Assembly: GCA_964552055.1 (NCBI GenBank)
Contig: CAZKFL010000006.1
Coordinates: 1 to 64,000 of the forward strand
DNA from: VGMD01 sp964552055
GTDB lineage: Bacteria; Chlamydiota; Chlamydiia; Chlamydiales; 2-12-FULL-49-11
Direction: 5' to 3'
DNA: 64,000 nucleotides
Below the pieces are notes generated by a model. It was not told the DNA's origin, did no database searches, and saw only the letters and a program-made list of their open reading frames with translations. Both the position numbers and the translations under genes were made by a program. Positions 8,159-16,755 of the stretch are shown piece after piece (positions within the stretch are counted from its first letter, which is position 1; each line of letters starts with the position of its first letter).

Positions 8159-9973
8159 TTAGTCGTTGTCGGTTTTGAGAATCTCAATGAAGGCTTCTTG
8201 TGGGATGGAAACTTTACCGAATTCCTTCATCTTTTTCTTGCCCTTCTTTTGCTTATCCCAAAGTTTACGTTTTCTGGAAATATCGCCGCCATAGCATTTT
8301 GCGGTAACGTTTTTGGACATTGCGTTAAGGGTTTCTCTAGCGATGATTTTTCCACCAATAGCTGCTTGAATCGGAACTTTAAACATCTGGCGAGGAATTA
8401 CATCGAGAAGGCGCTTGCACATTGCTCTGCCTTTATATTCGGCCTTAGATCGGTGCACAAGATTTGAAAAGGCGTCGATGGGTTCATCGTTAACTTTTAC
8501 TTCTAATTTAATAATATCGCTTTGGATATAACTATCTTGTTCGTAGTCAAAAGAGGCATAGCCTTGTGTGATTGATTTGAGTTTGTCATTAAAGTCGGTG
8601 ATCACTTCGTTGAGGGGCATTTTAAGGTGAAGATAGACTCTTCCGCCTTCGATAGATTCAGTGTGGACAAGTTCGCCTCGCTTGTCATTTGCAAGACCCA
8701 TTATAGCGCCAAGATAATCTGCAGGAGTTAAGATGTTGCATTTAACCCAAGGCTCTTCAACAAAGTCGATAACGGAAGGATCAGGAAAATGAGATGGTGT
8801 TTCTATTTCTACCATCTTGCCACTAGATAGGTGTACTCTATAGCGAACGCTTGGAGCTGTAGTTAAAATGTCTAAGTCAAATTCGCGTTGGAGGCGTTCA
8901 AAAACAATTTCTAGATGGAGCAGTCCAAGAAAACCGCAGCGGAAACCAGTGCCTAGCACAAGTGAAGTTTCAGGTTCAACTGTGAGAGCAGAGTCGTTAA
9001 GCTTTAATTTGTTGAGGGCATCTACAAGTGATTCAAAATCAGACGCATCAACAGGATAGATAGCTGCAAAAACAACAGGAGAAATTTGTTTAAAGCCGGG
9101 AAGTGGGGCCTCGGCAGATTTTAGTACGGTTGTGATTGTGTCGCCAATTTTTATGTCAGATGGTTTTTTAATATTTGCAAGTAAGTAGCCTACTTCACCT
9201 GGCATGAGTATATCAGTAGGTTTTTCGCGAGGACAAAATATTCCCACTTCTTGCACTTCAAACTCTTTGCCAGTGAACATGCATTTGATCATGGTTTTCT
9301 TTGTGATACTTCCGCTCATCACTCTAACATAAACCATTACTCCGCGATATGTGTCATAATGCGAATCAAATACAAGCGCGCGTAATACGTTGTCATCAGG
9401 CTCTTTTGGAGCGGGTAATGAGTAAACAATTTCTTCTAAAACTTCTGCAATTCCTTGACCGGTTTTCGCGGATGTTAAAATGGCCTTTGTGGGGTCTAGA
9501 TGAATGATTTCTTTAATTTGGCGCTTAATGCTTTCGGGATCAGCTGAGGGTAAATCTATCTTATTAATTACAGGAATCACCTCTAGTCCTTTATCAAGTG
9601 CTAAATGAACATTGGCAAGAGTTTGTGCCTGTACACCTTGAACTGAATCTACGACAAGTAGAGCTCCTTCACAAGCAGATAGGGATCTTGAAACTTCATA
9701 AGAAAAATCGACATGACCGGGAGTATCAATGAAGTTAATTTGGTAAATATCTCCATCCTGAGATTTGTAATACATGGTAACAGGGTGCGCTTTAATCGTG
9801 ATCCCGCGCTCTCTTTCAAGATCCATATCATCTAGTAGCTGCTCTTGCATGTCTCTTTTAGCAACTGTTGCGGTAGCTTCTAGTAGTCTGTCAGCAAGGG
9901 TAGACTTACCATGGTCGATATGCGCGATAATTGAAAAATTTCGAATCTTAGTAATATCATATTTTCTAGTCAT
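8159..9973 (-). CDS. lepA: Elongation factor 4 (LepA) back-translocating GTPase
   Basis: Ribosome-associated translational GTPase. G1 is AHIDHGKSTLADRLL, the switch region carries ERERGITIKA, G3 is DTPGHVDFSYEVSRSL and G4 is NKIDLPSA. The EF4-specific C-terminal domain ends with KKGKKKMKEFGKVSIPQEAF. I place the start at 9973 (MTRKYDITKIRNFSIIAH), giving 604 aa, the normal size. The frame stays open for 40 more codons upstream, but those residues do not resemble the family. No purine-rich ribosome site precedes the ATG on this strand. The gene order gnd/lepA/translocase equals CT063-CT065. Confidence 0.96.
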   Translation of the reverse strand: MTRKYDITKIRNFSIIAHIDHGKSTLADRLLEATATVAKRDMQEQLLDDMDLERERGITIKAHPVTMYYKSQDGDIYQINFIDTPGHVDFSYEVSRSLSACEGALLVVDSVQGVQAQTLANVHLALDKGLEVIPVINKIDLPSADPESIKRQIKEIIHLDPTKAILTSAKTGQGIAEVLEEIVYSLPAPKEPDDNVLRALVFDSHYDTYRGVMVYVRVMSGSITKKTMIKCMFTGKEFEVQEVGIFCPREKPTDILMPGEVGYLLANIKKPSDIKIGDTITTVLKSAEAPLPGFKQISPVVFAAIYPVDASDFESLVDALNKLKLNDSALTVEPETSLVLGTGFRCGFLGLLHLEIVFERLQREFDLDILTTAPSVRYRVHLSSGKMVEIETPSHFPDPSVIDFVEEPWVKCNILTPADYLGAIMGLANDKRGELVHTESIEGGRVYLHLKMPLNEVITDFNDKLKSITQGYASFDYEQDSYIQSDIIKLEVKVNDEPIDAFSNLVHRSKAEYKGRAMCKRLLDVIPRQMFKVPIQAAIGGKIIARETLNAMSKNVTAKCYGGDISRKRKLWDKQKKGKKKMKEFGKVSIPQEAFIEILKTDND

Positions 9974-10071
9974 AGGAGGATGATTATAGCAGGTCTTACG
10001 CCTTAAAAAAAAGGTTTTTTTTAAGGTCAATTTATGTATAATTTCTGAAAAAATAATAAGTGAGATTATAT

Positions 10072-10518
10072 ATGCCACCCTTACCATCAGCACGAGCCTT
10101 TTCTATGTTACCACCCTTAGCAGCGTATGAAGGGTATTTTGTTTCCGTGAGTGGAGATAGAGGGGAATACGAAGGTTATGTTTCAGAGAATTGTAATATA
10201 AGTCTTTTTATGTACCCGGAAATTATACCTCGCTTTACAAATTTAGCTGCATTTTCAAAAGAAGTAAATGATTTTGCAATTAGATTATTAACATTTGATG
10301 AATGTGCTACTTTGCTTGCAGGTATGAGTAGAGGGGATTTTGAAGTTTTTTGGGTAGATGAGGCATCCAAAGTGTATGTTACGAGTCTTGTGAATAGAGC
10401 TCTTAGATCTCACTCAGCTAGCCCTGTGGAAGATGATGAAGAATTAGAGCCGCCCGGGGAATCTCCACCAATACCACTTGCTCGATCAAGGGCTGTTAGT
10501 AGATTCGTAGTCAAGTGA
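10072..10518 (+). CDS. Hypothetical protein, divergent from lepA
   Basis: A protein of 148 aa that I do not recognise. It has a proline-rich start (MPPLPSARAF), a soluble central region, and an acidic, proline-rich segment near the C-terminus (DDEELEPPGESPP). There is no signal peptide or membrane segment. A TATAAT at 10037-10042 could be its -10 element. An upstream GTG at 10060 is an alternative start. Its last 33 bp overlap the 3' end of the translocase gene on the other strand, which lowers confidence slightly. Confidence 0.55.
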   Translation: MPPLPSARAFSMLPPLAAYEGYFVSVSGDRGEYEGYVSENCNISLFMYPEIIPRFTNLAAFSKEVNDFAIRLLTFDECATLLAGMSRGDFEVFWVDEASKVYVTSLVNRALRSHSASPVEDDEELEPPGESPPIPLARSRAVSRFVVK

Positions 10519-12000
10519 AGCTGATTTAAATTTTTTATCCAGCGAGATAACAGCTATAATCCAAAGCAGAATGATTACGCCGAGAAAGATGCCAATATAA
10601 GGGGCCATAGCAGCGATACTGCCCAGCGTGATAATGAGAAACTGTTGAATGAAAGCCCCTCCTGATTTTCCAAATCTTGCGCCTACTACATCGACCGTTG
10701 CCTTTCCTTTAACTTTAAGTTCCTGGCTTAAAGGTATATACGCCATCTCCTTTGTGGGGTCAAACAGTGCGTATTTAGCGGATTTGCTCATGATGTTTTG
10801 TGTCATTCCAAAAATAACAGCAAGCCAGAGGGGAGTTGTCCCAAGAATTGAGATGGGCCCTGCAAGATGTGAATTGAAGACCATAAATGTGAAAAAGAGA
10901 GCGCCTGTGACTAATAGGACAACAGGAGTAATGAGAGCTGCAACTTTCCACCCAAGTTTTCTAACCACATTTCCCGTAACAAAAAACATCATAAGCATGG
11001 TTACAATGCCCGTGATTCGGGAAAACTGTCCCATAAAAGCGCTATAATCATTAGGATTTGGGAACTGTATCTTCAGCTGACTCTTCCAGGTAACCTCTAC
11101 TAAGTTGATGCACATTCCATAAGCGATAACGAGAATAGCAATGCAACCTAGATATTTTGAAGACAGTAAATATTTTAAGCTAGCCCCAAGTGAAAGTTTA
11201 GGTTTGTCCTCTTTCATCTTTTTTTGTGCATGTGCGTCGTAAAAACGGGGGTCTGTCAGAACGTATTTATTGATCCACCAGTAAATGGCTAGAATAATCA
11301 AGCCGGATGCCACTACTACTGCCATTAATATGTCTAAAGTTACTTGCCAAGGATCGTTAACAGTTAAAGTGCTTCTTAAATTTGAAGCCCAAATAATAAA
11401 TGTTCCTGCAAAAAATAAAGATAGATTAGCGCCTAAACCAAATAGGTTATAGAACCTTTTTGACTCATTTACCTTAGTGATATCATTTGCAAATCCCCAA
11501 AATAAAAGCGAAAGGCAGACGCTTCCCCACAGTTCGGACATAATATAGAAAAGCGAAAATGTCCAATTTCGAATGATTGCAATTAATCCCATGAATCCTA
11601 GAGGAAGAGATGTTTGCATCCAATTACAAAGCTTTTCTGGATGAAGAGCTTCACGGTTTGGATAAAGCAAAACAGAGAAGAGAGCAAAAAACAGGATAAA
11701 AGGAGCTACTGTTGCATAAAAAAGAGCAGGTTTACTTAATGCATTGCTCATCTTAGAGTAGATAAACATGAAAATAAGAGCGCCTGGTAAGACGCCATAC
11801 ACTTTTAAGAAAGGTATTGCCTCAGCACCCGAGTTAGGCGCTGTTACGATCAATGTATCCTTGGTATCACGCAATACTGTGTAGTTAAATAAGATAAAAA
11901 AGAATAAAAGGAACATTGGGATAAGTTTTTTTAACTCATATGAGTAGACAGGCCAAAAAAATGCCCGCACTTTCCCAAACTCTTTTGGTTCTTCAGTCAT
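10486..12000 (-). CDS. ATP/ADP translocase-type nucleotide transporter (NTT), copy A
   Basis: Polytopic inner-membrane nucleotide transporter of the NTT/Tlc family (504 aa, 11-12 predicted helices). The family hallmark FNYTVLRDTKDTLIV lies in the first helix region (about residues 38-52), followed by AEAIPFLKVYGVLPG, SELWGSVCLSLLFWGFAN and KYALFDPTKEMAYIPL. Chlamydiae use such proteins to exchange host ATP for ADP or to import other nucleotides. Substrate cannot be told from sequence here. A paralogue follows at 12251-13807. The position corresponds to the adt/npt1 locus CT065 next to lepA. Confidence 0.95.
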   Translation of the reverse strand: MTEEPKEFGKVRAFFWPVYSYELKKLIPMFLLFFFILFNYTVLRDTKDTLIVTAPNSGAEAIPFLKVYGVLPGALIFMFIYSKMSNALSKPALFYATVAPFILFFALFSVLLYPNREALHPEKLCNWMQTSLPLGFMGLIAIIRNWTFSLFYIMSELWGSVCLSLLFWGFANDITKVNESKRFYNLFGLGANLSLFFAGTFIIWASNLRSTLTVNDPWQVTLDILMAVVVASGLIILAIYWWINKYVLTDPRFYDAHAQKKMKEDKPKLSLGASLKYLLSSKYLGCIAILVIAYGMCINLVEVTWKSQLKIQFPNPNDYSAFMGQFSRITGIVTMLMMFFVTGNVVRKLGWKVAALITPVVLLVTGALFFTFMVFNSHLAGPISILGTTPLWLAVIFGMTQNIMSKSAKYALFDPTKEMAYIPLSQELKVKGKATVDVVGARFGKSGGAFIQQFLIITLGSIAAMAPYIGIFLGVIILLWIIAVISLDKKFKSASLDYESTNSP

Positions 12001-12046
12001 GCCTTACTAATACGTGAATGGGCGCAATTTTTCAAGAAAAAAGGAA

Positions 12047-12186
12047 AGATTCACCGCAGAGCCGCCGAGAACGCAGAGGTCACAGAGAATAAATTAAAGA
12101 GGTAAAAGAAGTAGAGGATTTTTCTTCCATTTTGTTTTTCTCTGCGCCCTCGGCGTTCTCGACGGCTCTGCGGTGAATCTTCTTTT
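12047..12186. repeat. Palindromic intergenic repeat, family B
   Basis: The left arm (12047-12088, GATTCACCGCAGAGCC then GAGAACGCAGAGG) and right arm (12139-12186, reverse complement GATTCACCGCAGAGCCGTC then GAGAACGCCGAGG) are near-perfect inverted copies of about 42 bp around an AT-rich centre. It lies between the two translocase genes. Fragments with the same TTCACCG(C/A)AGAG core occur at 7986-8000 and 49864-49916. Confidence 0.8.
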
Positions 12187-12196
12187 TTTTAAAGAA

Positions 12197-12228
12197 AAAA
12201 GCCCTAGATTTTAACGTCTAGGGCTTTT
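12197..12228 (-). terminator. Intrinsic terminator of the upstream translocase gene
   Basis: A 12-bp perfect stem (AAAAGCCCTAGA / TCTAGGGCTTTT) with an eight-base loop. On the minus strand it is followed by a T-rich tract (GCTTTTTTCTTT). It lies just past the stop of the gene at 12251-13807. Confidence 0.85.
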
Positions 12229-12250
12229 GGATTATGAACTGCAAGTAAAA

Positions 12251-13807
12251 TTATGCAGTTGTTTTTGCGAGAGTTGCCTCTCCAGCTTCTTCTTGTTTTT
12301 TGCTTTCAACAAGAGCTGTAAACTTACGGCTTAAGCCAACTACTGAGGCAATCCAGGCTAAGCAGATCATAATTACAAGAGGACCTAGAATTACGGTTAA
12401 ACTTGCAAGTGATACGCTACCACCAATAACTGCTAGTAGTGTTGATTGAACAAGCGCTCCGCCTGATTTACCAGCTCTTCCGCCGATAACTTCAACTGCA
12501 GCTTGTCCTTTTACTTTAGCTTCTTGATCAAGAGGAATGTACGCCATTTGCTTTGTTGAGTCAAATAGAGAGTACTTAGTTCCTTTTGATAGTACGTTTT
12601 GGATCATACCAACAATAACAGCTACCATCACAACCGTTGTTCCCATTAGAGGAGCATAAGGTGTGCTCTTCGCTCCGTTCCAGACGAAGAAGAAGAAGAT
12701 AGTTGATGTGATAAGGATCATAACAGGAGTGATGATCGCAGCTTTCATCCAGCTGAGTCTTCTAAGAATGTTGTTACCAACAATCATTAGTAGAATTGTG
12801 ATACCACCTGTCCATGTTGAGAATGTACCCATAAACATGTTGTAGTCGTTTTTGTCTGGATAAGCGATCTTAATTTGACCTTTCCAGATACCTTCTACGA
12901 GGTTGATTGCAACGCCGTATGAAAGTACAAGCACTGCAATAAGCGCTAGGTAAGGATTGCTTAAGATATACCTAAAGCTTTCGCCGATAGAAAGTTTTGC
13001 TTTCTCTTTCTTCTTAGAGCCTTGACCTGGCTGGTAAAGAGTTGGATCAGTAAGAACGTTTTTAGTCATCCATCTGTAAGTTGCGATAACAATACCGCCG
13101 GAAACCATTACAGCTGCCATTAAGAATTTCAAGTTTACACCGAAACCATCAATTTCAACTGGTAGAGTTTTTGCGTAACGTGCAAAGAAAATAATTGTAG
13201 GTCCTGAAAGCATCAAGCCTACGTTTCCAAGCATACCAAATAGACCATAGAATCTTTTTGCTTCGTCTACTTTTGTGATTTCATTAGCAAACTGCCAGAA
13301 TAACATTGAAAGAACAACGCTACCCCAAAGCTCTGATAGAATATAAAATAAGCTAAAGCTCCAGTTTCCGATAACAGGAATAAACCAATGAAGGTTCGGA
13401 AGTTGGTGTTGGTAATTTTGTATTGTTGTTAAGCTCATGTGGAAAAGGTCTTTGTTTGGATAGATAACAAATCCAAATAGACCAAAAAATGCTAAGAAAG
13501 GCACTAATATAGTGTAAAATAATTTTTCACGATTAAGTACGTTTGCAAGTTTAACAAAGAGAACCATGAATAAAATTGCAGCAGGTGTAACTCCGTAAAG
13601 TTTTAAAAATGATAAGCACTCAGCGCCTCCACCAGGAGAGTTCACGACTAGAGTATCTTTTGTGTCGCGCAAGATTGTATAGTTAAATAAAATACACATC
13701 ATCATTATGCCCATAGGAAGGAACTTTTTAAGTTCGAATCCATGAATTGGCCATAAAAAGCCCCGTATACCTTTGAAGGTAGAGCTGTTTGAAATTTTTT
13801 CTGACAT
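12251..13807 (-). CDS. ATP/ADP translocase-type nucleotide transporter (NTT), copy B
   Basis: Second NTT-family transporter, 518 aa, with the same hallmark FNYTILRDTKDTLVV and matching blocks AECLSFLKLYGVTPA, SELWGSVVLSMLFWQFAN and KYSLFDSTKQMAYIPL. It is clearly paralogous to its neighbour at 10486-12000 and probably arose by tandem duplication. It has its own terminator at 12197-12228, so the two genes may be expressed separately. The C-terminal tail is charged and alanine-rich. One of the pair is likely the energy-parasitism ATP/ADP exchanger, but which one is not decidable by eye. Confidence 0.95.
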   Translation of the reverse strand: MSEKISNSSTFKGIRGFLWPIHGFELKKFLPMGIMMMCILFNYTILRDTKDTLVVNSPGGGAECLSFLKLYGVTPAAILFMVLFVKLANVLNREKLFYTILVPFLAFFGLFGFVIYPNKDLFHMSLTTIQNYQHQLPNLHWFIPVIGNWSFSLFYILSELWGSVVLSMLFWQFANEITKVDEAKRFYGLFGMLGNVGLMLSGPTIIFFARYAKTLPVEIDGFGVNLKFLMAAVMVSGGIVIATYRWMTKNVLTDPTLYQPGQGSKKKEKAKLSIGESFRYILSNPYLALIAVLVLSYGVAINLVEGIWKGQIKIAYPDKNDYNMFMGTFSTWTGGITILLMIVGNNILRRLSWMKAAIITPVMILITSTIFFFFVWNGAKSTPYAPLMGTTVVMVAVIVGMIQNVLSKGTKYSLFDSTKQMAYIPLDQEAKVKGQAAVEVIGGRAGKSGGALVQSTLLAVIGGSVSLASLTVILGPLVIMICLAWIASVVGLSRKFTALVESKKQEEAGEATLAKTTA

Positions 13808-13882
13808 AGGTAAATCCTAGTTGTTAATAATTAGATTTTTCTTCGCCTCTAAATATAACAAATCCCAGAAAAATAGACAAGA

Positions 13883-13917
13883 AAAAAGCCTCTAAAGTGC
13901 AACCTTAGAGGCTTTTT
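13883..13917 (-). terminator. Intrinsic terminator downstream of the CT066-like gene
   Basis: A 13-bp perfect stem (AAAAAGCCTCTAA / TTAGAGGCTTTTT) with a nine-base loop and a T tract on the minus strand. It directly follows the stop at 13930. Confidence 0.85.
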
Positions 13918-13929
13918 CAAATAAAAGTA

Positions 13930-14454
13930 TTAACGATTGAAAAGTTGCTCTAGAGCAGCTTCTGCATCATTTTGAGACGCCGTAATCTCGGTAAAGGTAT
14001 TCCATAGTACTTGGTCTGCAATCCCTGCGCGTATCGATTGTATAAGTTCTTTTTTACAATTTGCCAAGGATTTTTTTGGACTAAGAACGGAAACCATCTC
14101 TCTGTCACCAGAAATTTTAGCCATGTTTAGGAGGCGATCTAATTGTGTTTTAGTAAAAGTAATTTGATCTTTTCTTTTTCTTGAACCACGAGCCGCTCTT
14201 TGTTTTGGAGAAATGATTGTAGGTTTGTTAGATGTAATAATAAATTTTTCAATTAAGGTGCTTAGTTCAAACGGTTGCTTTAATTTCATCTTTCTTAATG
14301 TAAAATGATGCATGTAGCCTCCAGTAGACATAGGGAGGTATTTGCAAAGATCATTTTCTTTTCTTCCGCCAACTTTTTTGATGGCTTTAGAGATTACATC
14401 TTCGATATCGTCGAGTGATTTCAAACCGCTCATTGTTTCTGCTTTATAAGGCAT
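13930..14454 (-). CDS. Conserved chlamydial hypothetical protein (CT066 position)
   Basis: Basic soluble protein of 174 aa, located between the translocase and ytg genes as CT066 is in C. trachomatis. I cannot assign a domain. The N-terminal half contains GGRKENDLCKYLPMSTGGYM, followed by a Lys/Arg-rich stretch KQRAARGSRKRKDQITF (about residues 84-100) that could contact nucleic acid, and a helical C-terminus. No signal peptide or membrane helix is visible. It has its own terminator and AT-rich upstream region, so it is probably monocistronic. The synteny is the main evidence for homology with CT066. Confidence 0.75.
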   Translation of the reverse strand: MPYKAETMSGLKSLDDIEDVISKAIKKVGGRKENDLCKYLPMSTGGYMHHFTLRKMKLKQPFELSTLIEKFIITSNKPTIISPKQRAARGSRKRKDQITFTKTQLDRLLNMAKISGDREMVSVLSPKKSLANCKKELIQSIRAGIADQVLWNTFTEITASQNDAEAALEQLFNR

Positions 14455-14587
14455 AATTTTTGTCCTTTTCGTAAAAAAAATAATTCAAATGTTTCGAGTT
14501 ATAACAAGTTTTTCTGATTTTTAAATGGTAAATAATATTAAAATTTTTTGCAAGCTATAAAATTATTCAATACGGTATTATAGAAAA

Positions 14588-15577
14588 ATGAAAATACTAG
14601 TAATAGGTTCTGGTAAAGGCGGAGTGGGTAAATCCACAATTAGCGTAAGTCTTGCATTATTATTAAAACTGCTTGGATTTAAAGTAGGTTTAATTGATGC
14701 AGATATTTATGGCCCTTCATTAAGAGAGATGCTTTCCCCTGATATATTACCGAAAGAAGAGGGTGGATTTCTTATTCCAGCCTCTTCAAGAGGAATTCAA
14801 GTAATTTCTACTGCTTATTTTTCTAAATTTCAAAACGGAGCCCCTGTTAGAGCTCCTTTAATTAATGGAATAATTGATCAGTTTATAACAGGCGTAAAAT
14901 GGGATAATAGAGATTTTTTAATTATTGATTTACCACCTGGGACAGGAGACATTCATCTTACAATATTGCAAAAAATGTCAATTACAGCAGCTATTGCAAT
15001 AACAACTCCTCAGAAAATATCTACGATAGATGTCGAAAAAGCCCTCCATTTATTTCAAAATATGAAAGTTCCTATTATAGGTATTATTGAAAATATGAGT
15101 TACTATCAAGACCCTTTAACTGGTGAAAAACACCGTATTTTTGGTGAGGGTGGTGGTGAGTCTATTTCTAAAAAATTTAATGTCCCTTTTCTTGGAAAAG
15201 TTCCTTTAGATCCTCTTTTATTACAGGCTCTCGACGTCGGTGATGGCGCTAAATTCTCTTTAAGTCAGGAAGTGCTCTGGAAAATTGCTCTTGAGATCGT
15301 AGAAAAATTGTGCGATGATACATCAGATAAAAAATTTTTAGTAAGAAAAATTGATCCTCATCATGTTGAGATTGAAACAGAAAATAGCAAGAATCAATAC
15401 CGATTTTCAGATTTGCAGCAGAAATGTCCTTGCGCGCGTTGTATTGAGAATGAAAGGCTGCCTGATGTGAATCTTTCTGTGCAAGATATAGAATTAATTG
15501 GTAATTATGCGGTTCGATTTCACTTTACTTCAGGATGCAGTCAAGGAATTTACACATGGCAAAACTTTTCTCAATAG
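14588..15577 (+). CDS. Mrp/ApbC-type P-loop ATPase fused to DUF971
   Basis: Probable iron-sulfur cluster carrier ATPase. The first 250 residues form a Mrp/NBP35 domain with the deviant Walker A GKGGVGKSTISVSLA (residues 9-23), LIDADIYGPS, and DLPPGTGDIHLT. At the place where Mrp proteins usually carry CxxC after ENMSYF, this one reads ENMSYYQDPLTGEKHRIFG, with no cysteine. The last 70 residues form a DUF971 (GBBH-like N-terminal) domain with KCPCARC and the ending TSGCSQGIYTW. The same ATPase-DUF971 order occurs in plant HCF101, which has an additional N-terminal domain. The gene is not part of the CT066-CT067 order in C. trachomatis. Confidence 0.85.
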   Translation: MKILVIGSGKGGVGKSTISVSLALLLKLLGFKVGLIDADIYGPSLREMLSPDILPKEEGGFLIPASSRGIQVISTAYFSKFQNGAPVRAPLINGIIDQFITGVKWDNRDFLIIDLPPGTGDIHLTILQKMSITAAIAITTPQKISTIDVEKALHLFQNMKVPIIGIIENMSYYQDPLTGEKHRIFGEGGGESISKKFNVPFLGKVPLDPLLLQALDVGDGAKFSLSQEVLWKIALEIVEKLCDDTSDKKFLVRKIDPHHVEIETENSKNQYRFSDLQQKCPCARCIENERLPDVNLSVQDIELIGNYAVRFHFTSGCSQGIYTWQNFSQ

Positions 15578-15600
15578 GGCAAAAAATAAAGAAGCTTCAC

Positions 15601-15750
15601 TTTTTCTTTGCGAGTCTTTGCTACTTTGCGACTTTGCGTGAATTTAATTTTCAATTAATATGCAAAAGATATGGTAGTTGCTTGCGTCCCTTAAGTTTTC
15701 TAGAAAAATTCACGCAAAGATGCAAAGTCCCAAAGACTCGCAAAGACGAT
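15601..15750. repeat. Palindromic intergenic repeat, family C, at the 5' end of ytgA
   Basis: The left arm 15601-15645 and right arm 15705-15750 are inverted near-copies sharing TTCACGCAAAG, GCAAAGT and CAAAGACTCGCAAAGA. Each arm contains several CAAAG units. It occupies nearly all of the mrp-ytgA gap, and the reading frame of ytgA stays open through it. Confidence 0.8.
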
Positions 15751-15771
15751 AAAAAATGCTTTGATAGTAAT

Positions 15772-16755
15772 ATTTCGTACGTTCGTAAAATCAGTATTCT
15801 CCCTTTACTATTCTTATGCGTTATTTTGGTTGCATGCGGAAGCTCGGGTGGGTCTTCAAATGACCTTTCCAATTGGGTAAAAAGCGATGGAAAGATTCGG
15901 GTTTTGGCAACGACTTCAATTGTACAAGATTTGGTCCAGCGTATCGGTGGCGATAAAGTAAAAGTTGTAGCAATCATTAATGGTAATCAAGATCCTCACT
16001 CTTATGAGGTTGTTAAAGGTGATGGAGAGAAATTTACCTATGCAGAGGTTGTTTTTGCAAGCGGTCTAATGTTAGAGCACTCCGGTAGCATGGAGTACCA
16101 ATTAAAACATCATAAAAATGTGGTGTACATTGGTAATGAGATATTGGATAGATATCCAAGTGAAATTATTAGTGTTGATGGGCAACTTGATCCTCACATT
16201 TGGATGGATATTATGCTTTGGAGTTATTCAATTGATTTTGTAAGAGATAAGCTTATTCAAATGGACCCTGCTCATGAAGTGTTTTATAGAGAGCAAAGCG
16301 ACGCAGTTCGATTGGAGTTTTCTAAGCTCGATTCCGAAATAACCGAAAAAATGCATAGAATTCCCGAAAATAAAAGATATTTAGTTACAAGCCATGACGC
16401 ATTTAACTATTTTGTGCGAAGATACTTTGCGACCCCTGAAGAAGTGAAAAATGACTCTTGGAGAGTTCGAATGCAAGCTTTGCAAGGTCTTGCTCCTGAT
16501 GAGCAGATTAGTGTTTTGCAGATAAAGGAAATTGTTGATCATGTCTGCAAATACCATATTAACGTAATATTTCCTGAGAGCAATTTAAGTAGAGATTCGT
16601 TAGAAAAAGTAAAAGAGGCTTGTGGAAAACGAGGCGTTTATATTCGTCTTGCATCAGATACCCTTTATGGAGATACACTTGGCGGAAAAACTTACTTGGA
16701 AATGCTTGAATATGATGCGGATGTTTTGGAGAGTGGTTTAGATGGATCTGATTGA
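15772..16755 (+). CDS. ytgA: YtgA periplasmic metal-binding lipoprotein
   Basis: Solute-binding protein of the cluster 9 (ZnuA/TroA-like) family that feeds iron or manganese to the YtgBCD importer. The signal peptide ISILPLLFLCVILVAC ends in a lipobox. Metal-binding family motifs follow: DPHSYEVVKGD, a His in LEHSGS, DPHIWMD, and TSHDAFNYFVRRY. The start is a problem. No ATG, GTG or TTG lies in frame just upstream of the signal peptide. The ATT at 15772 gives 327 aa, close to C. trachomatis YtgA, whereas the nearest in-frame ATGs (15535, 15556) lie inside mrp and would add about 75 residues translated from the family C hairpin. It overlaps ytgB by 14 bases. Confidence 0.9.
   Translation: MSYVRKISILPLLFLCVILVACGSSGGSSNDLSNWVKSDGKIRVLATTSIVQDLVQRIGGDKVKVVAIINGNQDPHSYEVVKGDGEKFTYAEVVFASGLMLEHSGSMEYQLKHHKNVVYIGNEILDRYPSEIISVDGQLDPHIWMDIMLWSYSIDFVRDKLIQMDPAHEVFYREQSDAVRLEFSKLDSEITEKMHRIPENKRYLVTSHDAFNYFVRRYFATPEEVKNDSWRVRMQALQGLAPDEQISVLQIKEIVDHVCKYHINVIFPESNLSRDSLEKVKEACGKRGVYIRLASDTLYGDTLGGKTYLEMLEYDADVLESGLDGSD

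Noticed and set aside
9974..10093. A 40-codon upstream extension of lepA
   Set aside because: The added residues do not resemble LepA and would run across the space shared with the divergent 10072 gene; the start at 9973 gives the normal family length.
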